A DNA stretch of 64,000 nt, from NCBI RefSeq assembly GCF_004745635.1, contig NZ_SRLB01000031.1:1-64000 (forward strand), in the 5' to 3' direction. The position numbers and the translations under genes were made by a program. Within the stretch, counting starts at the first letter, position 1. Each line of letters opens with the position of its first letter. Under the pieces are notes generated by a model. The model was not told where the DNA came from. It made no database searches and worked only from the letters and a program-made list of their open reading frames with translations. The stretch comes from Methylobacterium nonmethylotrophicum (GTDB lineage: Bacteria; Pseudomonadota; Alphaproteobacteria; Rhizobiales; Beijerinckiaceae). Positions 43,625 to 51,956 of this stretch are shown here, piece by piece.

Positions 43625-44182
43625 ATGCGGATCGTCGGAGGGACCTTGCGGGGCCGCGGCCTCGCCGGGCCGCGCAGCGACGCGATCCGGCCGACCTCGG
43701 ACCGGCTGCGCGAGGCCGTGTTCAACGTCCTCACCCACGCCTACGACGATCCGGTCGCGGGCGCCCGCGTCCTCGACCTGTTCGCCGGCACCGGGGCGCT
43801 GGCCTGCGAGGCCCTGTCCCGCGGCGCGAGCTTCGCGCTTCTCGTCGATGACGGGGCGGAGGCCCGCTGCGTGATCCGGACCAACCTCGACGCCCTCGGG
43901 CTCGGGGGCGTGACCCGGCTGTTTCGCCGCGACGCGACCCGCCTCGGCGCGGCGCCGCCCGGCGCCCCGTTCGGCCTCGTCTTCTGCGATCCCCCTTACG
44001 GCCGCGACCTCGCCCCGAAGGCGCTCGCGGCGGCCCGGGAGGGCGGCTGGCTCGGGGCCGGGGCGCTGGCGGTGGTGGAGGAGGCGGCCTCCGCGGCCCT
44101 GGCGGCACCGGAGGGCTTCGCCGAACTCGAGCGCCGGACCTACGGCGACACCCAGGTGGCGTTCTGGCGCCTCACGGCTTGA
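43625..44182 (+). CDS. rsmD: 16S rRNA m2G966 methyltransferase RsmD
   Basis: 185 aa. Starts MRIVGGTLRGR, has the SAM motif LDLFAGTGALACEALSRGA and the catalytic DPPYG. Standard length. It is translated 9 nt after rluB and pairs with it as an rRNA modification operon. Its last 11 nt overlap the convergent protease gene. Confidence 0.95.
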   Translation: MRIVGGTLRGRGLAGPRSDAIRPTSDRLREAVFNVLTHAYDDPVAGARVLDLFAGTGALACEALSRGASFALLVDDGAEARCVIRTNLDALGLGGVTRLFRRDATRLGAAPPGAPFGLVFCDPPYGRDLAPKALAAAREGGWLGAGALAVVEEAASAALAAPEGFAELERRTYGDTQVAFWRLTA

Positions 44183-44990
44183 CCATCTCGTCGAGCGCCG
44201 CCGCGAAGCCGCTCGCCGCGACCCCGACGCCGCTCGCCGAGCGATAGGCGCTCCCGACCCGCACCCCCTGCGTCACCGCGGTGTGGATGCCGACGATCGC
44301 CGCGCTCCCGTCGGCGTCGAGGACCAGGACCGGCGCGCCGGATTCCCCCGACATCGACTCGCACAGGCCGGTGAGCTGGCCCGGCGCGGGGGCGTCGATG
44401 CGGGCGGCGCAGCCGCGATGGATCACCGGCAGGTAGGGCCGGTCTGCGGCGTAGCCGGCGAGCGCCACCACGGTGCCGGGCCGGCTCGCCGGCAGGTCGG
44501 CATCCGGCAGGACGAGCCACGGCACCGGCTTCAGGGCGAGGGGCTGGCGCAGGGTGACGACCACCCAGTCCCGCCCGACCATCTCCGGCGCGATGGCGCC
44601 GCGCGCCGGCCGCGCCGCGAGCCGCAGGTCGATGCCGGGGGCGAACCGGAAGGCCTCCGCCTCGGCGGTGCCGCCGTTCAGGTCCCGGGCCTGCCCGGCC
44701 ACGAAATGGACCTGGTGCGGCTTGACCCATGCGTCGAGGCGGGCGTCGAACAGGCAATGGGCGGCGGTGAGCACGTGCCGGGGGCCGACCAGGGTGCCGG
44801 TGCAATGGCTGCGATGGGCCGGCCCCTGCACCACGTTGACGCGCCCGATCGCCGTGAACGGCCAGGCCGTCGGCTCCATCGGAACGCGCTTGTCCGGGAG
44901 ACGGGCAGGCGCCTGCGCCTGCGCCGGAGGCCCGAGCGCCAGGATGAGGCTGACGACGAGAGGCACCGGAATCCGTCCCCGCTGCGGCAT
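44172..44990 (-). CDS. exported trypsin-like serine protease
   Basis: 272 aa. Signal peptide 1-26 (VPLVVSLILALGPPAQAQA). Catalytic triad: His78 (LTAAHC), Asp141 (GRDWVVVTL), Ser217 (GESGAPV). Cys63/Cys79 and Cys194/Cys210 look like the conserved disulfides. Start at an ATG with GGAGG upstream. Convergent with rsmD; the 3' ends overlap. Confidence 0.9.
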   Translation of the reverse strand: MPQRGRIPVPLVVSLILALGPPAQAQAPARLPDKRVPMEPTAWPFTAIGRVNVVQGPAHRSHCTGTLVGPRHVLTAAHCLFDARLDAWVKPHQVHFVAGQARDLNGGTAEAEAFRFAPGIDLRLAARPARGAIAPEMVGRDWVVVTLRQPLALKPVPWLVLPDADLPASRPGTVVALAGYAADRPYLPVIHRGCAARIDAPAPGQLTGLCESMSGESGAPVLVLDADGSAAIVGIHTAVTQGVRVGSAYRSASGVGVAASGFAAALDEMVKP

Positions 44991-45289
44991 CGTCCGCGCC
45001 TCCCCTTGCGTCACCCTTGAGGGTCCATCGTAGCGGGCAGGACGCCAGTGTTCGAGGGCGCCCGCACAAGACCAGTCGTGAGAAAGTCAGGTCCGGACCG
45101 CTCCGTCCTCCTGCGCCGGCCGCCTTCGCGGGCGATTCCGCCGATCGGAGCGGGCCCGGGACCCCGCACTCATAAATTGTTCATCTATGGCGCGAAGCCC
45201 GGAACTGGCAGGCTGCCGCCGAGGTTAATGGCCCGCGTACCAGTACGGATTGTTCAAGGCCGAGCGACGCACTCGACTGGAGGGGCCCT

Positions 45290-45967
45290 ATGCCGTTGCA
45301 CCAGACCACGCCGGCTGCCCGGCTGCGCGCCCTGCTCCTGGCGATGACGTCGGGTTGCCTGCTGATCGCCTCGAGCGCCGGGGCGCGGGCGGAGAATGAC
45401 GGCCTGGACTTCCTGCGGCAGATGTTCTCCGGCCCGGCCGCCGCACCGGCCCCGACGGCGCAACCCTACGCGGTCCAGCCCTACGACGCGCCGATGCGCC
45501 AGCGCGTGACCCGGCGCAAGAGCCTGGCGACCCAGGCGCGCGCCCTGCGCGGCCGGACCCGCTACGTCGCCCTGCCGAAGCCGGAGGTGAAGCCGCAGAA
45601 GGCCACCGAGGTGAAGCCGCTGGCGATCGCGGTGTCGCCGCTGAAATCCCTCGATGCCCGCACCGCGCTCCTGCGCGACCCGACCCTGAGGCCCGGCGAC
45701 ATCGTGATCATGCCGGAGGGACCGCGGGTGTTCCAGGGCACGCCTGATTCCGACAAGCACAAGATGGCCGACTTCCACGACGTGAACCGTCCGGGCGTGG
45801 TGCCGGCCAAGACCCGCAAGGAGCTGCTGGCCATGACGGCGCCGATCGGCGCGTTGCCGGCCGACGCCGCCCGGCGGATGATGGCGCAGTACCAGAAGGC
45901 CTCCGCGACGGTGGTGCCCACACCCCGCGTCGAGGCGGCCCTGGCCCGGGTGGTCTACCCGCGCTGA
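45290..45967 (+). CDS. hypothetical secreted protein
   Basis: 225 aa. Signal peptide about 1-34 (LLLAMTSGCLLIASSAGARA). The middle is basic and Pro-rich; a compact part follows (RDPTLRPGDIVIMPEGPRVF, then DSDKHKMADFHDV). No family is recognised, though the plan (signal, basic linker, short domain) is common in this group of bacteria. GGAGGGG precedes the ATG. Confidence 0.7.
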   Translation: MPLHQTTPAARLRALLLAMTSGCLLIASSAGARAENDGLDFLRQMFSGPAAAPAPTAQPYAVQPYDAPMRQRVTRRKSLATQARALRGRTRYVALPKPEVKPQKATEVKPLAIAVSPLKSLDARTALLRDPTLRPGDIVIMPEGPRVFQGTPDSDKHKMADFHDVNRPGVVPAKTRKELLAMTAPIGALPADAARRMMAQYQKASATVVPTPRVEAALARVVYPR

Positions 45968-46104
45968 ACCCGCGTCGCGGGCTCGGTGCCTGCGGCAACG
46001 AGGGTGTGGCTGACGGGACCGCGGGCGGGGCGAGCGGCGGCTCCGCTTGCTAAGGTGGGGCGGGCCGCAGCCACGCGGCCGGCCGCGTCGAGTTGTCAGT
46101 CCGC

Positions 46105-46572
46105 ATGTCGATCCTGAGCCGGTTCCGGAACACCATCGCTCGGTCCGGCGGGACCCTGCGTGTTCCCGACGCCTCGCATCCCCCCCTCGCTCTCCCGGCC
46201 GCCCTCGTGGTGGCCGCTGCCGTGCTGGCCCCGGCTCCCGCCCGCGCGGCGGACGGCGCGGTGCTGGTCGCGCAGTGCAAGAGCCTGCTGCGCGGCGCCA
46301 AGGTCCGGGGCGACCAGGTCGAGTTCCGCCAGGATCCGGAGACCGTCGGCTGCTGGGCCTTCATGGCCGCCGTGCAGGACCTCGCCGGCGTCGCCGACAC
46401 CGCCAATCAGCCGCCGCTCCTCGGCACCTGCCTGCCGGCCGACGGCAACCGCCTGCAGCTCGTCCGGGCGGTCGTGGATTACGGCGCTGCCCACCCGCCG
46501 GCGCTGCGCGAGAAGGCCGGCGTCCTCGCCCTGCTGGCCCTGCGCGACAAGTTCCCGTGCCGGAAGGAATAG
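46105..46572 (+). CDS. Rap1a/Tai-like secreted protein
   Basis: 155 aa. Hydrophobic export signal around 30-50. The mature domain has the Rap1a/Tai pattern: a Cys before a helix (GCWAFMAAVQDLAGVADTAN), CLPADGNRLQLVRAVVDYG and a final Cys in LALRDKFPC. Rap1a/Tai proteins are immunity proteins against type VI amidase effectors, but many orphan homologues exist. No effector gene is nearby. A TTG start at 46093 is possible. Confidence 0.65.
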   Translation: MSILSRFRNTIARSGGTLRVPDASHPPLALPAALVVAAAVLAPAPARAADGAVLVAQCKSLLRGAKVRGDQVEFRQDPETVGCWAFMAAVQDLAGVADTANQPPLLGTCLPADGNRLQLVRAVVDYGAAHPPALREKAGVLALLALRDKFPCRKE

Positions 46573-46795
46573 GTCTCGCCGGCGATCGGGCCCCTGACCC
46601 CTCGGGAGGTGCAGCCCAGCCCATGGTCAGATGGTATCGCGCATCGCATTCGACGGCAAAAGGTTCCCGGCAATATTTCCTGCCGCTCCGCTTGCTCTGG
46701 CCGATGCGCTTCATACTCTCAGTGAGTACGGTGGGACGAGGCGCCGCCAACGGCGAAAGAGCCTCGTCCCGCGATCCGCTGATCGGAGGATGAGC

Positions 46796-47116
46796 ATGGC
46801 CAAGGCCGACAGGCACAACATGGGTCCGGGGGCGCAGGGCAAGGGCTCCGGCACCGGCGCGATGACCGAGCTGCCCGAGGGCATTCTCGAGGAGAACATG
46901 GTGCTCAGCAACCGCGACAAGTCCCAGCACGGCGCGGCGCGGGGCCTCGACAGCAAGTTCGTCCAGACTGAGCAGTACCACGATCACGCCGCCAACCGGC
47001 GCAACTTCGACCAGACCCTGCCCGACCGGGCCGAGCAGAACACCAGCGGCCTGGAAGCCCCGATGACCACGACGTCGGGCGACGACAGTGCCCTGACCCG
47101 CCGGCAGCACAAGTAA
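46796..47116 (+). CDS. small hydrophilic protein, unknown
   Basis: 106 aa. Chosen start lies 6 nt past GGAGG; an ATG two codons earlier is too close to the site. The protein is Gly/Asn/Asp/Gln-rich and without hydrophobic segments (GPGAQGKGSGTGAMTELPEG), probably disordered, like stress-related hydrophilins. A strong terminator follows. Confidence 0.65.
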   Translation: MAKADRHNMGPGAQGKGSGTGAMTELPEGILEENMVLSNRDKSQHGAARGLDSKFVQTEQYHDHAANRRNFDQTLPDRAEQNTSGLEAPMTTTSGDDSALTRRQHK

Positions 47117-47143
47117 GCGCGCCCGCCCGCCCATGCCGGCGAG

Positions 47144-47175
47144 AGCCCTCGTCCCGCCCGGGACGGGGGCTTTTT
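47144..47175 (+). terminator. rho-independent terminator
   Basis: Stem AGCCCTCGTCCC with GGGACGGGGGCT (one G-T pair), 4-nt loop, then TTTTT. It ends the small hydrophilin-like gene. Confidence 0.9.
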
Positions 47176-47207
47176 CTCGCCTCTGCGGCCGATCGGGGGA
47201 GGGGGCG

Positions 47208-47573
47208 TCAGGGGTTGCCGCGCAGGCCGTTGGCCAACTCTCGGTTGATCCGGATCAGCGCCGTCAGCTTGTCGGCGCTCGGCTCGACCATCGCGTCGAG
47301 GGTGCGGGTGAACACGAAGGCGCCGAGGCGGGCCATCGCGGTCTTCATCTCCTCCGGCAGCGGGGCGTCCGGCTCCGTCGCCGCGGAGGAGAGGATGGTC
47401 CAGACCTTGCGATTGAAGCCGAGGGCGTCGTTGAGCGTGGTGTGATGCGCGTCCCAATTGTCCTGGATCGTCTGCAGGCGGGCCGCTGCCTTGATCAGCA
47501 CCGCCGCTTCCGCCTCGCGGGGGGTCAACGCCGTTTGCGACACTTTCGCGTAGGCGTTCGCCGCGTAGCTCAT
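47208..47573 (-). CDS. flaF: flagellar biosynthesis regulator FlaF
   Basis: 121 aa. Family blocks are clear: YAANAYAKVSQTALTPREAE, LGFNRKVWTIL and IRINRELANGLRG. FlaF promotes flagellin secretion or assembly in Alphaproteobacteria and works with FlbT. No other flagellar gene is in the window. ATG with GGGAGAGG upstream. Confidence 0.9.
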   Translation of the reverse strand: MSYAANAYAKVSQTALTPREAEAAVLIKAAARLQTIQDNWDAHHTTLNDALGFNRKVWTILSSAATEPDAPLPEEMKTAMARLGAFVFTRTLDAMVEPSADKLTALIRINRELANGLRGNP

Positions 47574-47738
47574 CGTCTGCCTCTCCCGTGGGCCGCAGCG
47601 TGGCCCCGCAGGCAGGTCTGCCATCGATTTGTTAAGCTAGGGTTGTGAGAGACCAGCGACGTGTCGGCAAACGGCTCGACCGGATTGCCGGCGTTCCGCC
47701 CTCAAACCGCTACGATGTCGGCGCAAGGACCGGCCGCT

Positions 47739-47996
47739 ATGCTGAACTTCCTCCTCGGCGCCGTCGCGGGCGCATTGATGGCCGCCGTGGCGACGATCGC
47801 GGCTCTGCGCAACCCGGACGTCCAGGTGAGGATGGGGCTGGTGCGGCCGGAGCCGGCGGTGATCCAGAGCCGGCGCCCGGAGCCGGCGGCCTGCCCGCCG
47901 CCGGCGGCCCAGGCCCAGATGCCGGCGGGGACCCCGCAGGTCGGCCAGCCGGAGATGCTGTTCGCGCGCCGCCGCTTCTGGTCGGTGGCGCCCTGA
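47739..47996 (+). CDS. small single-pass membrane protein
   Basis: 85 aa. One membrane segment near the start (LNFLLGAVAGALMAAVATIA) and a Pro/Ala-rich rest. AAGGA lies upstream of this ATG; ATG at 47715 is an alternative. Unknown. Confidence 0.5.
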   Translation: MLNFLLGAVAGALMAAVATIAALRNPDVQVRMGLVRPEPAVIQSRRPEPAACPPPAAQAQMPAGTPQVGQPEMLFARRRFWSVAP

Positions 47997-48021
47997 ATGG
48001 CGGCGCGGACGCCGCAGCCCG

Positions 48022-48165
48022 TCAGACGCTGCTGAGGAGCAGCATCACCACGGTCGTCGCCGCGGTCGAGCCGAGGAAGCCGCAGAGCGCCGCGGTGAAC
48101 GAGTGGGCGCTGGCGGTCGGGGCGGCGAGGCGGGTCTCTGACGGGGTCTGGCTGGCGCTGGTCAT
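48022..48165 (-). CDS. possible 47-aa membrane peptide
   Basis: Starts MTSASQTPSETRL and ends with a membrane segment (LCGFLGSTAATTVVMLLLSS). The ribosome site is weak. It lies tail to tail with the preceding small membrane protein gene. Small size limits certainty. Confidence 0.4.
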   Translation of the reverse strand: MTSASQTPSETRLAAPTASAHSFTAALCGFLGSTAATTVVMLLLSSV

Positions 48166-48260
48166 GGCAAAGGATCCGATCTGGCGCGCCGCGTCGCGGC
48201 ACCGCCCGGTGAGAGAGATGGGTGAATTGTCGATGAAACGGCGTGCGCTACGGCACGCCG

Positions 48261-48581
48261 TCAGTCGCAGCGGAAGAACCGCTTTTCCTGGCGCACGGAG
48301 CGCAGGGCACTCTTGAGGTCGACGGAGGCGACCGCGAGGCCGCAATCGTCGAGCCGGTCGCGGGCATCCTCGTAGCGATCCTCGGCATCGCCGAGGTTGT
48401 CACAGACCCGGTCGCGGTCGCCGATGCGGGCATCCTGGCGCGCCTGGAAGCGCAAGGCACCGGCCTCGTCGATCTTGCGCTGGGCGCCGAGGCAGGCCGG
48501 CTGCGCCAGGGCGGGACCGGCGAGGAGCAGGACGACGGCGGCGAGTGGCCAGCCGGGCGGGAGACGACGCGGTGTGGTCAT
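48261..48581 (-). CDS. small secreted protein with four cysteines
   Basis: 106 aa. Signal peptide 1-27 (WPLAAVVLLLAGPALA), then a helical charged domain (ALRFQARQDARIGDRDRVCD, YEDARDRLDDCG). Four Cys likely form two disulfides. No family recognised. Its stop lies about 95 nt from the start of the 47-residue frame. Confidence 0.6.
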   Translation of the reverse strand: MTTPRRLPPGWPLAAVVLLLAGPALAQPACLGAQRKIDEAGALRFQARQDARIGDRDRVCDNLGDAEDRYEDARDRLDDCGLAVASVDLKSALRSVRQEKRFFRCD

Positions 48582-48758
48582 CGCGAACTCACGGACTGTT
48601 CTGGGGTCAGACGCTGCGGCGATCGGCCTCATGGATGAAGGCTGATGCCAAGCTTGCTTATTGTGACCGAGGAACGTCGGGGGCGCCCGTGAGGTTCCGC
48701 GCAAAACGGCTCGGATGGGCACCAGCTCCCTGCCCGGGGGCCGTGACCCCGAGCGATC

Positions 48759-49271
48759 TCAGGTCACGGCGCGCCGCCGCCTGGTCGACAGGATCGTCTC
48801 GAGCGTGACCGGCCGGAATTCCCAGGCATCGACGCCGACATCGTATTGCCGGGTCACCGGCTTCAACTTGCCGTGCGAGTGCCCGTGCAGGTTCACGACG
48901 CCGCGTGCCATCCGGTTCCAGGTCCGGAACGCGTAGTGGCACAGCACGAGATGCGTGCCCTCGACGTCGATCTCGGCGTAGTGGGCGACGCTGAGCCAAC
49001 TGTCGGCGCCGAGCGTCGCCGGGCCGTCGTTGTTGCCGACGATCAGGTGCTTCTGCCCGTTGAGGCCCGCGATCAGGGCCTGGACCCGCTCGGGCGGGGG
49101 GCCGAGCGCGACGTCGCCGAGGTGCCAGACCGTGTCCTCGGGCGCGACCACCGCGTTCCAGTTCGCCACCAGGGCGGCGTCGTGGGTCGCGAGGTCGGGG
49201 AAGGGCCGGCGGTCGATGCGCAGCACCCGCGGATCGCCGAAATGGGTGTCGCTGGTGAAGTAGGTCGTCAT
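48759..49271 (-). CDS. metallophosphoesterase with altered GNHD motif
   Basis: 170 aa. DTHFGD (about 8-13), GDVA, a late HY (LCHYAF) and HGHSHG are in place. The central motif reads GNND instead of GNHD, so the catalytic His is Asn. Parts are nearly identical to the element-borne protein at 15274 (NWNAVV, DTVWHLGD, VGVDAW, RPVTL). Start at MTTYFTSD. Confidence 0.85.
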   Translation of the reverse strand: MTTYFTSDTHFGDPRVLRIDRRPFPDLATHDAALVANWNAVVAPEDTVWHLGDVALGPPPERVQALIAGLNGQKHLIVGNNDGPATLGADSWLSVAHYAEIDVEGTHLVLCHYAFRTWNRMARGVVNLHGHSHGKLKPVTRQYDVGVDAWEFRPVTLETILSTRRRRAVT

Positions 49272-49454
49272 GGGCTGTCCGGAATGCCTGCTCGTCAGGT
49301 CGATGCGTCGGCCGCTCGGGGTCCGCCGCGTCGCAGGGTGTCGTGGATCGCAGCGTGTCGTGGCGAGACCGGCCCGGGCCGGCACGCGATGCCGGACTGA
49401 TCGCGTCGGCCAAGTCCTGCGAAATCGCTGTCGCGATGCGGGAATCGGCGCCTC

Positions 49455-49868
49455 TCAGGCGCCGAGGATCTTCCAGACCCCTTGCGCGACGGCGCAGACC
49501 CGATCCTCGACCCGCAGGGTGCCCTGCATGAACATGATCGCGCGGGTCGATCGCACCACCCGGCACTCGGCGACCAGGAACTCGCCGACCTCGACGGGGC
49601 TGAGGAACTGCAGGTCGAGGCTGATCGTCGCCTGCCGCTGGCCCCCCTGGGCCTCCGCCGAGGCGCGGCCGAGCGCCATGTCCAGCAGCGTCGCCATCAC
49701 GCCGCCATGGACCACGCCGTTGCGGTTGCGGTGCTTGTTCGCGACCAGCAGGCCGTGGAGCATGCCCGCCTCGCTGCCCCGCCGCCAGACCGGCCCGATC
49801 AGGTCCATGAACTCGGACATGTCGACGGTCTCCCAGCCGCCGGCGGCGGGATCGAACGGGGCGGTCAT
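49455..49868 (-). CDS. PaaI-type hotdog-fold thioesterase
   Basis: 137 aa. The hotdog helix motif NGVVHGGVMATLLDMALG is at about 52-69. Enzymes of this group hydrolyse acyl- or aryl-CoA thioesters. Start at MTAPFDPAAG; the frame remains open upstream but with poor coding character. Stands alone. Confidence 0.88.
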   Translation of the reverse strand: MTAPFDPAAGGWETVDMSEFMDLIGPVWRRGSEAGMLHGLLVANKHRNRNGVVHGGVMATLLDMALGRASAEAQGGQRQATISLDLQFLSPVEVGEFLVAECRVVRSTRAIMFMQGTLRVEDRVCAVAQGVWKILGA

Positions 49869-50276
49869 GCGGCTGTCTCCGTGCGGGGCGCTTGCCCTGA
49901 TCATAGGAGGCCGCCTCAGGCCCGGCGAGGGCGTCTGGCGCGAGCGGTGGGCTGCCTCCGTGCCGATCAGGGGGGTTGAGGGCGGCGATCGCGCGGAGCC
50001 GCGCATCGGCCTAGCAGCCTGGGCTGCGAGCCGGCCGGAGACCTGCTGACGAACCCGACGGCCCGCGCGCGCCGCACCGCCGGGGCCGCTGCACCAGGGT
50101 TCCTCGGTAACGACAGTGGGACATTCTGAGTCTGCGCCTACCGACACGATTCGCATAAGGAAGATTATGGAACCATCATGGAGCCTCCGCGATCGGGCCA
50201 CTGGATGCGGGTGGGCCATCGTGAAGGAGCAGCGCCGCCCGCGGAGTCGAGCGGTGCCGCACCCCGCCCGATCGCG
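49869..50276. other. 408-bp intergenic region
   Basis: No gene, repeat or RNA recognised. It separates the thioesterase gene from the end of the solute-binding protein gene. Confidence 0.5.
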
Positions 50277-51491
50277 TCACTTCACCATCGGGCAGCCGCC
50301 CTCCGACATCGGCCGGAAGGCCTGGTCCGCCGGGACCGTGTCGACGAGCTTGTAGTAGTCGTACGCACCCTTCGATTCGGCCGGCGCCTTCACCTCGAAG
50401 AGGTAGATCGGGTGGATCGCCCGTCCGTCGGGACGCACCGTCAGCTCACCGAACAGCCGGTCGCGCGGGCCTTGGCGCTTCATCTCCGCCACCGCGGTGC
50501 GTCCGTCGTCGCTGCCGGTGCGCGCCACCGCGTCGAGATAGGCGAGCGTCGCCGAGTAGACGCCGGCCTGGTTGCCGCTCGGCACCTTCCCGGCCTGGCC
50601 CGGCCGCGCCGCGAAGCGCTTGGCGAAGGCCCGGGTCTCGTCGCTCATGTCCCAGTAGAACGACTCGGTCAGCAGCAGACCTTGCGCATCCTTCAGGCCC
50701 ATGGCGTGCACGTCGTTGATGAAGACGAGGAACGCGACCAGGGACTGCCCGGCCTGCTTCAGCCCGAACTCGTTGGCCTGCTTCACGATGTTGATCGCGT
50801 CCGCGCCCGCATTGGCGAGTCCGACGACCTTCGCGCCCGACCCCTGCGCCTGGAGCAGCAGCGACGAGAAGTCGGCGGTGCCGAGGGGATGGCGGCTCGC
50901 TCCCTTGACGCTTCCGCCATGAGTCTCGACGTAGCGGCTCGCCTCCGCCTCGATGCCCTGGCCGAGCGCGTAGTTCACGGTCAGGAAGTACCAGGATGTC
51001 CCGCCTCGCTTCATCATGGCGGCGGCGGTGGTGTTGCCGGTCGCCCAGGCGTCGTTGACCCACTGCACGGTGTTGGGCGAGCAGGCCTTGCCGGTCAGGT
51101 CCGAGGTGGCGGTGGCCGAGGCCAGGAACGCCATCCGCGTGTCGCGCAGGAGCGCGTTGACGGCGAGGCCGACCGACGAGTTCGGTACGTCCACCACCGC
51201 GTCGACCTTCTCGATGTCGAGCCACTTGCGGGCGATGGACGAGCCGACATCGGCCTTGTTCTGGTGGTCCGCGCCCACGATCTCGACCCGGATGCCTTTG
51301 CCCCCGCCGGCGAAGTCCTCGGCCGCCATGCGGGCGGCCTCGACCGAGCCCTGGCCGTTGGTGTCCTGGAACGGCCCCGACATGTCGGTCAGGACGCCGA
51401 TCCGCACCACCCCGTCCGAGATCTCCGCCCGCGCCGCACCGGCGCCGAGGAGCGTCGTCGCGAGCAGGACAGCCCGCATCATCGTGCGCAT
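50277..51491 (-). CDS. ABC solute-binding protein, LivJ/branched-chain amino acid type
   Basis: 404 aa. Signal peptide 1-22 (VLLATTLLGAGAARA), then a type I periplasmic-binding fold (VVRIGVLTDMSGPFQDTNGQ). Such proteins bind amino acids but also aromatic acids. No permease or ATPase gene is near. Position behind the P450 and ferredoxin suggests it captures the P450 substrate or product (inference). ATG with GGAGG upstream. Confidence 0.9.
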   Translation of the reverse strand: MRTMMRAVLLATTLLGAGAARAEISDGVVRIGVLTDMSGPFQDTNGQGSVEAARMAAEDFAGGGKGIRVEIVGADHQNKADVGSSIARKWLDIEKVDAVVDVPNSSVGLAVNALLRDTRMAFLASATATSDLTGKACSPNTVQWVNDAWATGNTTAAAMMKRGGTSWYFLTVNYALGQGIEAEASRYVETHGGSVKGASRHPLGTADFSSLLLQAQGSGAKVVGLANAGADAINIVKQANEFGLKQAGQSLVAFLVFINDVHAMGLKDAQGLLLTESFYWDMSDETRAFAKRFAARPGQAGKVPSGNQAGVYSATLAYLDAVARTGSDDGRTAVAEMKRQGPRDRLFGELTVRPDGRAIHPIYLFEVKAPAESKGAYDYYKLVDTVPADQAFRPMSEGGCPMVK

Positions 51492-51570
51492 CGTCTCCCT
51501 CCCCTTCCCTGAGCATCATTCGCCGAAGCGGTCACCGGTTCGGCGGCGAAAATGATGCAAAAACAAGAAG

Positions 51571-51603
51571 CTAAGCAGAGTTGCGCCATGCAATTCTGCT
51601 TAG
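51571..51603 (-). terminator. terminator past the ferredoxin gene
   Basis: CTAAGCAGA pairs with TCTGCTTAG; an inner TTGC/GCAA extends the stem after one mismatch. On the minus strand a T-rich tract (CTTCTTGTTTTTGC) follows. It lies 16 nt past the ferredoxin stop. Confidence 0.75.
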
Positions 51604-51619
51604 TCTGCATTCTCGACGT

Positions 51620-51943
51620 TCAGACCTGCCGATCGGGCAGGCGCACCACGAGCCCGTCGAGATCGGCCGTGGCGATGACCTGGCAGGACAGCCGGCTCGT
51701 CGGCCGCCGCTCGGCGGCGGTGCCCTCCAGGAGGGCGTCCTCGTCCTCGAACAGCGGCGGCAGGCGCTCCGTCCAGGCCTCGTCGACATAGACGTGGCAG
51801 GTCGCGCACATCGCGTTGCCGCCGCACTCGGCCACGATCCCGTCGAGGCCCTGGGTGGTGGCGCCCTGCATCAGGCTCGTGCCCTCCGGGACGGAGAGGT
51901 CCCGCTGCCCGCCATCCGGGCGGATGAAGGTGATCATCGGCAT
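51620..51943 (-). CDS. [2Fe-2S] ferredoxin, putidaredoxin type
   Basis: 107 aa. Cluster ligands Cys40, Cys46, Cys49 and Cys87 (ECGGNAMCATCHVYVD, SRLSCQV) have the vertebrate/putidaredoxin spacing. It starts 13 nt after the P450 stop with AAGGACG as ribosome site, so it is the electron donor of that P450. Confidence 0.94.
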   Translation of the reverse strand: MPMITFIRPDGGQRDLSVPEGTSLMQGATTQGLDGIVAECGGNAMCATCHVYVDEAWTERLPPLFEDEDALLEGTAAERRPTSRLSCQVIATADLDGLVVRLPDRQV

Positions 51944-51956
51944 GAGGCGTCGTCCT

